Made by a program: the position numbers and the translations under genes. Shown piece by piece: positions 1 to 5,389 of a stretch of 5,389 nucleotides of DNA. Source of the stretch: Dehalococcoidia bacterium. Lineage in GTDB: Bacteria; Chloroflexota; Dehalococcoidia; Dehalococcoidales; RBG-16-60-22. The DNA lies in the NCBI GenBank assembly GCA_030615655.1, contig JAUWYU010000115.1, forward strand, positions 1 through 5,389, written 5' to 3'. The notes under the pieces were generated by a model. That model saw nothing but the letters and a program-made list of their open reading frames with translations, ran no database searches and had not been told where the DNA came from. Each line of letters opens with the position of its first letter. Position 1 is the first letter of the stretch.

Positions 1-122
1 AGTATGTTGATAATAATCACAAAATGTGGGTGAAATACGGCACCAAAGACAAACCCAGCAAGTGGGTAACCCTGAGAGCGCTGCGGGTGTTGAAGCAGGC
101 TGAGCAACAGACGCTTAAATAG
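1..122 (+). CDS. 3' end of an unidentified upstream gene (partial)
   Basis: A frame entering from the left edge, with full codons from base 3, stays open for 39 codons and stops at TAG 120-122. The visible tail reads like real protein: it is basic, contains PSKWVTLRALRVLK and ends QQTLK. The start and most of the gene lie outside the window. From memory, a KWVTLRALRVLK-type ending occurs at the C-terminus of some prenyltransferase/squalene-cyclase-like proteins, but this fragment is too short to name the family. It is followed by a 94-base spacer before dgt, with no convincing terminator in it, so readthrough into dgt cannot be excluded. It could still be a chance open frame, because only about 40 codons are visible. 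Confidence 0.55.
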   Translation, partial: YVDNNHKMWVKYGTKDKPSKWVTLRALRVLKQAEQQTLK

Positions 123-178
123 GCATTCGTCAACATGTATGACTGGTCTTATGACGGCACCTAAACGCATAAGGTTTA

Positions 179-207
179 TTGAGCACCGGCACTAAATGTA
201 CTAAACT
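179..207 (+). promoter_or_regulatory. weak sigma-70 promoter candidate upstream of dgt
   Basis: TTGAGC (179-184) and TAAACT (202-207) each match four of six consensus bases and are separated by 17 bases. If the site is used, transcription would begin around 213-216, almost on the dgt GTG codon at 217, giving a nearly leaderless message. The match is weak and could be chance in this AT-rich spacer. No better pair was seen between 123 and 216. Confidence 0.22.
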
Positions 208-216
208 GGACATTAA

Positions 217-1254
217 GTGATTGAACAGTTTAATATCCGCCAGATAGCCGAGGAAAGAGAAAACAGCCTCTCTCCTCATGCCGTTAAAAGCAGGCTCTCG
301 CGCGGCCGTCTCCGCCCCGAAAAGCCCTGCCCGGTGCGCACTGCCTTTCAGCGTGACCGCGACCGCATTATCCACAGCAAGTCCTTCCGCCGCCTCAAAC
401 ACAAGACTCAGGTCTTCATCGCTCCCCTCGGCGACCACTATGTAACCCGTCTCACCCATACCCTGGAGGTCTCCCAGATAGCCCGCAACATTGCCCGCGC
501 CCTCAACCTCAACGAGGACCTGACGGAGGCAATAGCCCTGGGTCATGACCTCGGCCATACCCCCTTCGGCCATTGGGGAGAGGATGTGTTAAATGAACTC
601 TACCGCCAGGGATTCAGGCATAACGAGCAGAGCCTGCGCGTTGTCGACCTCCTGGAGAATGGCGGCCGCGGACTCAACCTCAGCTGGGAGGTTAGAGACG
701 GTATCGTTAACCACTCCAAGTCAAGCGTGGATATCCTTGGAAAAGACTGGGGCGAAGTAGGCACCCTCGAAGGTGAAGTCGTCAAGATTTCTGATATGGT
801 TGCTTATATCAACCATGATATCGGCGATGCCATCAGGGCTGATATGATTTCAGAGGGTGATTTACCCCTTGACGCCATTAAGGTGCTGGGGCTGTCCCAC
901 TCTCAGCGCATTAATACCATGGTCTGTGATATCATTGAAAACTCGTGGGAAGTCCGTACTTGTGATACAATTAAAGATAGACCCGCGATTAAAATGAGTT
1001 CCCCGGTGCTTTCGGCCGCCGATATTCTTCGGGATTTTCTCTTTGAGAGAGTCTATAACCTCCGGTCAGCCCAGGACAAAACCGGAAAAGCGGAGGAGGT
1101 GGTCCGCTCCCTCTATAAGTATTTCAACGGACACGAGGACAAGCTGCCGGCCGAATACCGCCTCTACAGCGACGCCACCGAGCGAAGAGTCGTCGACTAC
1201 ATTGCCGGTATGACTGACCACTATGCCATGAGACTCGCGGAAGAACTGGGGTAG
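217..1254 (+). CDS. dgt: dGTPase-family HD-domain deoxynucleoside triphosphate triphosphohydrolase
   Basis: The family cleaves dNTPs (classically dGTP) to the deoxynucleoside plus triphosphate in the cytosol and helps set dNTP pools. The protein is 345 residues, normal for the shorter bacterial Dgt-like group. The N-terminus has the family block RTAFQRDRDRIIHSKSFRRL (41-60). The metal-binding HD signature is complete: H81 in RLTHTLEV, H110-D111 in GHDLGHTPFGH, and D193 in KISDMVAYINHD. H114, H119 and the HNEQSLRV block (135-142) are also present. GTG 217 is the first usable start, because an in-frame TAA lies directly before it (214-216). Only a weak GGA (208-210) could serve as ribosome binding site. 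dnaG follows 11 bases after the stop. The family assignment is firm. True dGTP preference, as against broad dNTPase activity, cannot be read from sequence. Confidence 0.95.
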   Translation: MIEQFNIRQIAEERENSLSPHAVKSRLSRGRLRPEKPCPVRTAFQRDRDRIIHSKSFRRLKHKTQVFIAPLGDHYVTRLTHTLEVSQIARNIARALNLNEDLTEAIALGHDLGHTPFGHWGEDVLNELYRQGFRHNEQSLRVVDLLENGGRGLNLSWEVRDGIVNHSKSSVDILGKDWGEVGTLEGEVVKISDMVAYINHDIGDAIRADMISEGDLPLDAIKVLGLSHSQRINTMVCDIIENSWEVRTCDTIKDRPAIKMSSPVLSAADILRDFLFERVYNLRSAQDKTGKAEEVVRSLYKYFNGHEDKLPAEYRLYSDATERRVVDYIAGMTDHYAMRLAEELG

Positions 1255-1265
1255 ACTAAAACATA

Positions 1266-2999
1266 ATGAGCGCCATCGACGAAGTAAAACAGAAGACTGA
1301 TATTGTCGAAGTTATCGGCCAGCACGCTACCCTGAAGAAGGCGGGACGGAACCTGACCGCTTTATGCCCGTTTCACAGCGAAAAGCACCCCTCCTTTTTC
1401 GTTTACCCGGAACAGCAGAGCTGGCACTGCTTCGGCGCCTGCAACACCGGCGGCGATGTCTTTTCCTTTGTCATGAAGAAAGAGAGCATGGGTTTCGGCG
1501 AGGCGCTAACTCTGCTTGCCCGGAGAGTCGGCGTCACCCTCCCGTCAAAAACATACCGTGAAGGCGAAAAAGAAGAAAAAGAAGAGCTTTATAAAGTTAA
1601 TGAAGCCGCCGCCCTGTATTTCAACAACCTGCTCCTCAACGCCCCGGCCGGGAAAAAGGCGCGAAGTTACGTGGAAAGCCGGGGGTTTTCCCCGGAGACC
1701 GTCGCCGACTTTCAGCTCGGCTTCAGCCTGGACGACTGGGAAGCGTTAAAGCAGTACCTGCTGGATAAAGGCCATAGCGAAAGTGATATGCTCACCGCCG
1801 GTTTACTCATAAAGGCGGAAAACGGCAAGACCCATGACCGGTTTCGCGGTAAGCTGATGTTCCCCATCCGTAATCTCAAAGGACGGACCATAGGCTTTGG
1901 CGCCAGGGCGCTCGATGAATCCATGCCCAAGTACACCAACTCCCCCCAGACCCCCACCTTCGATAAGAGCGGCAGCCTCTACGCCGTAGACCTTGCCGCC
2001 GCCGCCATCAGAAAGCAGGACGCAGCCATCATCATGGAAGGCTATATGGATGTCATTACCGCCCACCAGAATGGCATCACCAGCGTGGTCGCCTCCATGG
2101 GCACCGCCGTTACCGAGCCGCAGGTCAATATACTGAAGAAGCTGAGCAGGAACCTGCTTTTAGCCCTTGACGCCGATGCCGCCGGTGAAGAAGCCATGCT
2201 GCGTACCGTCGGCTACGAAAACATATTAAATGCTGAAATAAGAGTTATTACCCTTCCGGAAGGCACCGACCCCGATGACGTTATTAAGGAAGATGTCAAA
2301 GCCTGGCAGGATTTGGTAGATAAAGCCCTGCCGATAGTCGATTACACCTTTGACACGGTCACATCCAGTCTCGACCTCACCACCGCCCGTGATAAGTCCC
2401 TGGCCGTGGACAGGCTCTTGCCCATCGTGGCGGAGATAAAAGACCCTGTCCGTCAGGCACACTACCTGCAAAAATTAGCCGGACTGGTAAGTGTAGGCGT
2501 AAATACAATTGAGGCAGCGTTGTCCCGAATAAAACCCTCTCCCCCCAGGCGCAGGGCGCCGGCGCCGGGACCGGCAGCGGTGACACGAGCCCTGCGTCCC
2601 CTGGTGTCCAGTCCGCGCGAGGAGTACTGCCTGGCCCTCCTTTTACAATACCCTGAACTCAAGAGCCGGCAGGAAGACCTCTCTCCTGAATATTTCGAAA
2701 GCAGTGAAAACCGCGAAATCTTTACTGCCTGGCAAAAAGCTGATAAGCTGTCATTGTTGAAAGAAAATCTTGACCCGGCTATTCACGAGCACCTTGATGC
2801 TATTAGAAGCATAGCCTTCCCGGCCATAAATGATATTGAGCGAAGATATTCCGATAGTGTTAATAGATTGAAAGAGAAGTATTTTAAAAATTTGGCCGCC
2901 AGAAAAGCTGAAGTGGGTGACATCGGCGAAGAAGACCTGGAAATCAGCGCCGGGTTGAGAGACGTGTTCGCTCACAAGAACCACAGGAGACCTGGGTAA
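1266..2999 (+). CDS. dnaG: DNA primase DnaG
   Basis: DnaG makes the RNA primers for replication and works with the DnaB helicase at the fork. The 577 residues match the usual length (E. coli about 581), and all three domains are seen. An N-terminal CHC2 zinc ribbon has C34, H37, C55 and C59. The catalytic core has RFRGKLMFPI (192-201), then a TOPRIM fold with E258 in MEGYMD, D302 and D304 in LALDADAAGEEA, and the TDPDD block (334-338). A Pro/Arg/Ala-rich linker (about 423-446) leads to a C-terminal helical, presumably helicase-binding, region (about 450-577). The last zinc pair is spaced Cx3C (CFGAC) rather than the common Cx2C. ATG 1266 is the first in-frame start after TAA 1257-1259. No good Shine-Dalgarno precedes it, so translation may be coupled to dgt, whose stop is 11 bases upstream. 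The core carries all catalytic acidic residues, so it looks functional. Confidence 0.98.
   Translation: MSAIDEVKQKTDIVEVIGQHATLKKAGRNLTALCPFHSEKHPSFFVYPEQQSWHCFGACNTGGDVFSFVMKKESMGFGEALTLLARRVGVTLPSKTYREGEKEEKEELYKVNEAAALYFNNLLLNAPAGKKARSYVESRGFSPETVADFQLGFSLDDWEALKQYLLDKGHSESDMLTAGLLIKAENGKTHDRFRGKLMFPIRNLKGRTIGFGARALDESMPKYTNSPQTPTFDKSGSLYAVDLAAAAIRKQDAAIIMEGYMDVITAHQNGITSVVASMGTAVTEPQVNILKKLSRNLLLALDADAAGEEAMLRTVGYENILNAEIRVITLPEGTDPDDVIKEDVKAWQDLVDKALPIVDYTFDTVTSSLDLTTARDKSLAVDRLLPIVAEIKDPVRQAHYLQKLAGLVSVGVNTIEAALSRIKPSPPRRRAPAPGPAAVTRALRPLVSSPREEYCLALLLQYPELKSRQEDLSPEYFESSENREIFTAWQKADKLSLLKENLDPAIHEHLDAIRSIAFPAINDIERRYSDSVNRLKEKYFKNLAARKAEVGDIGEEDLEISAGLRDVFAHKNHRRPG
1566..1583 (+). repeat. 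perfect 9-bp tandem duplication inside dnaG
   Basis: The unit GAAAAAGAA occurs twice back to back, in frame, encoding EKE-EKE (residues 101-106) in a charged linker between the zinc ribbon and the polymerase core. The unit is a multiple of three, so gain or loss of a copy would keep the frame. Confidence 0.85.
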
Positions 3000-3003
3000 G
3001 GAG
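2998..3003 (+). promoter_or_regulatory. rpoD ribosome binding site overlapping the dnaG stop
   Basis: AAGGAG is a consensus Shine-Dalgarno sequence whose first two bases are also the last two bases of the dnaG TAA stop (2997-2999). It lies 7 bases before ATG 3011, which is ideal spacing, but only 4 bases before TTG 3008. It therefore decides the rpoD start in favour of ATG 3011. It also places rpoD translation under likely coupling with termination on dnaG. Confidence 0.8.
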
Positions 3004-3010
3004 ATGATTG

Positions 3011-4549
3011 ATGGACAGGGATAATAGTGATTCGGATAAATATCGGGATAACGACCACGATGAAGAGCTGCCGCCAGATGAGCTGAGTTCCGATTCAAAA
3101 TCGGGGATGTTATACAGGGCTCCTGTCGAATCCGATGAGGAACTGGAAGACGGGGACAAAAAAGAATCGGGCGAACTATGGCAGAAGACAAAACATTTTG
3201 ATATTGAGAAGCCCGAATCGCCGCAGGACATGCGGTTGGAGATGCCCTCGGAAGAACTGCCCGAGCAGGATATCACCGACGACCCGGTGCGCATATACCT
3301 CCATGAGATTGGACGGGTACACCTTCTCACCGCCGCTGATGAGAAGACCCTGGCCAAGAAGATGGAAGAAGGAAAATACATCAAAACCATCGAACAGGAC
3401 TACTCACAGAAATACGGCCGGCCGCCCGCAACGACTGATATCATAATAGCCATACTCCAGAAGCTGGCGCAGGCTTTCCCTGTTATTCAGCTCCTCCAGG
3501 AGCAACTCGGCTTACCACAGTCAAACGGCTTTCTTGAAAGCATGTATAACGACAAATTACAGGAGAGTATTGATAATGCTATTGACCCGCAGCTGATTCA
3601 CGATATCGCCACCAGGCTGGACATATCCGCAACCGAAACCGAAGAAATGCTAATTAACCTCTCACAGGGCAGTCGGCTGCTGCCCCTCGAAGCCCGCGAT
3701 GTTATCAGCAACGATATCTCCCCATCCGATATTGACCGGCTGGTAGCCGATAGCGCTTTTATCGATTCCGTTAAGGTTAACGAAAGGCAGTTCTCAGCCT
3801 ACTTCGACGATATTACCCATGAGGGTAAATTGGCGGAAAGACACCTCACTGAAGCCAATCTGCGTCTTGTGGTCAGCGTGGCCAAGAAGCACATCGGACG
3901 GGGCATGTCCCTTCTTGACCTTATTCAAGAGGGAAATATCGGCCTGATGAGAGCCGTAGAGAAGTTTGATTATCGTAAGGGTTATAAATTCAGTACCTAT
4001 GCCACCTGGTGGATTCGTCAGGCGCTTACCCGCGCCATTGCCGACCAGGCTCGCACTATCCGCATACCCGTCCACATGGTGGAGACCATTAACCGACTGC
4101 TCAGAATCAGTCGCCGCCTCGCCCAGGAATACGGCCGGGAGCCTACCTCACGGGAAATCGCCAAGGAAATGGAGGTCTCCTCGGACAAGGTCAGGGAGAT
4201 TGTCAAGGTATCGCAACTGCCCATATCTCTGGAATCGCCGATAGGTGAAGAGGAAGACAGCCCTCTGGGAAATTCCATAGAGGACAGGAATGCCCTGCAG
4301 CCGGTAGATATCGCTTCCAAGCAGCTCCTGAAGGAGCAGATTGAGGATGTGCTGGACACGCTGACCGACCGCGAGAAGCGCGTCCTCACGCTCAGGTTCG
4401 GCCTTGAAGACGGCCGAAGCCGCACCCTGGAAGAGGTAGGCGTGGAGTTTAATGTAACCCGCGAGAGAATCCGCCAGATAGAGGCCAAAGCCTTAAGAAA
4501 ACTCCGCCACCCCTCCCGCAGCCGCAAGCTTAAGGACTACCTGGAATAG
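3011..4549 (+). CDS. rpoD: primary RNA polymerase sigma factor (sigma-70 / RpoD, SigA type)
   Basis: This sigma factor directs core RNA polymerase to housekeeping promoters. From ATG 3011 it is 512 residues; a TTG immediately upstream (3008) would add one residue, but the Shine-Dalgarno spacing favours the ATG. Residues 1-55 are very acidic (19 Asp/Glu in the first 50) with no clear region 1.1. Region 1.2 is DDPVRIYLHEIGRVHLLT (90-107). A variable segment of about 150 residues (122-272) separates it from region 2 (about 280-346), which includes GYKFSTYATWWIRQALTRAI (324-343). Region 3.0 has RTIRIPVHMVETI, with H355 and E358 at the extended -10 contact positions. An acidic region 3.2 finger (SPIGEEEDSPLGNSIED, 409-425) follows. 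Region 4 (about 438-512) ends in the -35 helix-turn-helix TLEEVGVEFNVTRERIRQIE (472-491) and the tail HPSRSRKLKDYLE. The full region set and gene order identify the primary sigma rather than an alternative one. Confidence 0.97.
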   Translation: MDRDNSDSDKYRDNDHDEELPPDELSSDSKSGMLYRAPVESDEELEDGDKKESGELWQKTKHFDIEKPESPQDMRLEMPSEELPEQDITDDPVRIYLHEIGRVHLLTAADEKTLAKKMEEGKYIKTIEQDYSQKYGRPPATTDIIIAILQKLAQAFPVIQLLQEQLGLPQSNGFLESMYNDKLQESIDNAIDPQLIHDIATRLDISATETEEMLINLSQGSRLLPLEARDVISNDISPSDIDRLVADSAFIDSVKVNERQFSAYFDDITHEGKLAERHLTEANLRLVVSVAKKHIGRGMSLLDLIQEGNIGLMRAVEKFDYRKGYKFSTYATWWIRQALTRAIADQARTIRIPVHMVETINRLLRISRRLAQEYGREPTSREIAKEMEVSSDKVREIVKVSQLPISLESPIGEEEDSPLGNSIEDRNALQPVDIASKQLLKEQIEDVLDTLTDREKRVLTLRFGLEDGRSRTLEEVGVEFNVTRERIRQIEAKALRKLRHPSRSRKLKDYLE

Positions 4550-4568
4550 GCGTTATTGATGAAGTGTG

Positions 4569-5327
4569 ATGGAAAACATTAAAGAATTAAGAAAAAGGCT
4601 TGATGTCGATGGATTGATAAAAGCACTAAGCTATAGTGACTGGCATGTGCGCCGCGATGCCACCTCAGCCTTGGAGAAAATTGTGGACAGAAAGACGGTT
4701 TCACTGTTGACAAAAGCGGTTGAACCGTTAATAAAAACCCTTAAAGATGAAAAGACTGAAGTGCGCAGTGCTGCTGCATCTGCTCTCAGTACCTTCGTTA
4801 TCTATGGAATTATAGACGCTTTAGATGAAAAAGCTAAAGAAGTTGGTGAGGCATTAGAGGAGGCATTAAGAGAAGCTCTTAAAGATGCAGATAAGAATAT
4901 AGCATGGTCTCTTGCAGTAAATCTCGCTTCAATTCCTGTTCCGGTGACATTAGAGAGAGAAGAGAGACTGGTGAGACGGATTGAGCACGCAGAGTTCGAA
5001 GGATTCCACAGCGGCTTACTGCTTCTAACCAATCGGAGGCTGATCTACAATGAAGCGCATTTTTCTGGGTCGTTTTCCTATGAGCTGCCCTTGGACGATA
5101 TAGCCAGTTGTGAGGTGAAAGGTAAGGAAAAACTCGTAGTGGTAAGCCGGCACGCGGTTGTAAAGCAGAGGCCACAGCTTGTAACAGAGGGAGATATATG
5201 GCGTTATGAAGAGGCCCGTATACTTGAAGCGGAGCCTGAACCGCTGAGATTCAAGGGTATCAAACAGCCGGAAACGCTGAGGTCGGAAATCATGGAACAG
5301 GTTGAACTCTGCCCTTCGGGTTATTAG
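4569..5327 (+). CDS. HEAT-repeat protein with C-terminal PH/GRAM-like domain, function unknown
   Basis: The protein is 252 residues from ATG 4569; GTG 4566 directly before it would add one. Neither has a strong ribosome binding site (only GAAG at 4561-4564), so the exact start is open. Numbering from the GTG, about three HEAT-like helical repeats are seen: 17-40 (LIKALSYSDWHVRRDATSAL), 54-77 (LIKTLKDEKTEVRSAAASAL) and 101-122 (LREALKDADKNIAWSLAVNL). Such repeats form protein-binding superhelices. A second domain begins near 131, with GLLLLTNRRLIY (150-161), ELPLDDIASCEV (173-184), and a final helix IKQPETLRSEIMEQ (232-245). This is the pattern of bacterial PH/GRAM-like domains. There is no signal peptide or membrane span, so it is probably cytosolic or peripherally membrane-bound. 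It follows rpoD by 16-19 bases and may be co-transcribed. The first half is AT-rich compared with much of dgt and rpoD. Both domain calls are pattern recognition only. No enzymatic residues are evident and I do not assign a role. Confidence 0.85.
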   Translation: MENIKELRKRLDVDGLIKALSYSDWHVRRDATSALEKIVDRKTVSLLTKAVEPLIKTLKDEKTEVRSAAASALSTFVIYGIIDALDEKAKEVGEALEEALREALKDADKNIAWSLAVNLASIPVPVTLEREERLVRRIEHAEFEGFHSGLLLLTNRRLIYNEAHFSGSFSYELPLDDIASCEVKGKEKLVVVSRHAVVKQRPQLVTEGDIWRYEEARILEAEPEPLRFKGIKQPETLRSEIMEQVELCPSGY

Positions 5328-5362
5328 AGGCTCTTACACCCTATACTATGCAAGATAAAGTC

Positions 5363-5389
5363 TTGACATAGGCGTCTATAATACCTTAT
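5363..5389 (+). promoter_or_regulatory. probable promoter (-35 TTGACA) for a gene beyond the window
   Basis: A perfect TTGACA lies at 5363-5368. A perfect TATAAT at 5377-5382 is only 8 bases away, too close to pair with it in a normal promoter. A standard 17-base spacing instead points to TTAT at 5386-5389, whose last two bases are cut off. The TATAAT has no good -35 of its own (bases near 5354 read GATAAA). The region 5328-5389 has no coding frame of note, so a start of a new transcription unit is likely, with the exact pairing unsettled. Confidence 0.42.

Noticed and set aside
162..178. Inverted repeat TAAAC / GTTTA in the spacer before dgt
   Set aside because: A 5-bp AT-rich stem with a 7-base loop is too weak for a terminator and has no symmetry typical of an operator.
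130..573. Minus-strand open frame of 147 codons opposite dgt
   Set aside because: It lies antisense to the conserved N-terminal half of Dgt, and its translation has no recognisable motif.
1995..2006. Four GCC units in a row in dnaG
   Set aside because: It encodes A244-A247 in a helix of the core and is ordinary codon use in a GC-rich stretch.
3004..3024. Tiny 6-codon frame from ATG 3004 overlapping the rpoD start, and a similar 7-codon one at 4559-4582 overlapping the last gene's start
   Set aside because: Both are short enough to be chance, and the Shine-Dalgarno spacing at 3004 is zero. No leader-peptide features such as codon runs or attenuator stems were seen.
2751..3390. Two overlapping minus-strand open frames of about 147 codons at the dnaG-rpoD junction
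   Set aside because: Both run antisense to well-supported genes. One is rich in serine, as expected opposite the acidic rpoD N-terminus.
4018..4527. Minus-strand open frame of 169 codons opposite the rpoD 3' half
   Set aside because: Its composition is rich in Ser and Arg and mirrors the conserved sigma regions 3 and 4 on the plus strand. It is a shadow.
5307..5329. Possible terminator hairpin around CCCTTCGGG at the end of the last gene
   Set aside because: It has a UUCG loop but only two firm base pairs before mismatches. The outer CTCT/AGAG pairing is separated by an uneven internal loop, and no T-run follows.

Overview
The window carries a compact block of plus-strand housekeeping genes: the 3' end of an unidentified gene, a dGTPase-family HD phosphohydrolase (dgt), DNA primase (dnaG), the primary sigma factor (rpoD), and a small protein that joins HEAT-like repeats to a PH/GRAM-like domain. 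Everything that looks coding reads left to right. The long minus-strand frames are shadows of these genes.

The dgt-dnaG-rpoD order resembles what I recall from Dehalococcoides and other Dehalococcoidia (Chloroflexota). The CFGAC form of the primase zinc ribbon also fits my memory of that phylum. A member of that class, possibly an uncultured one, is the best guess. This is inference from memory and no search was run. Base composition is uneven: one counted 60-base line of dgt is 73% G+C, while parts of the dnaG 3' end and the last gene are 35-37%.

Layout: bases 1-122 hold the tail of an upstream reading frame. Bases 123-216 are a short spacer with a weak promoter candidate and no convincing terminator. 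Bases 217-1254 are dgt (GTG start), 1266-2999 dnaG and 3011-4549 rpoD. The rpoD ribosome binding site overlaps the dnaG stop codon. Bases 4569-5327 (or from GTG 4566) hold the HEAT-PH gene. Bases 5328-5389 are a spacer with a consensus TTGACA box that probably belongs to the next gene. Gaps inside the block are 11, 11 and 16-19 bases, so the four genes could be one transcription unit.

The set is a variant of the bacterial macromolecular synthesis operon, which groups replication initiation (primase) with transcription initiation (sigma-70). Here a dNTP hydrolase sits in the first position, where many bacteria have rpsU. I see no mobile element, CRISPR array, tRNA or rRNA, and no clear sign of a new biological system. 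The least ordinary item is the HEAT-PH protein attached to the end of the operon.
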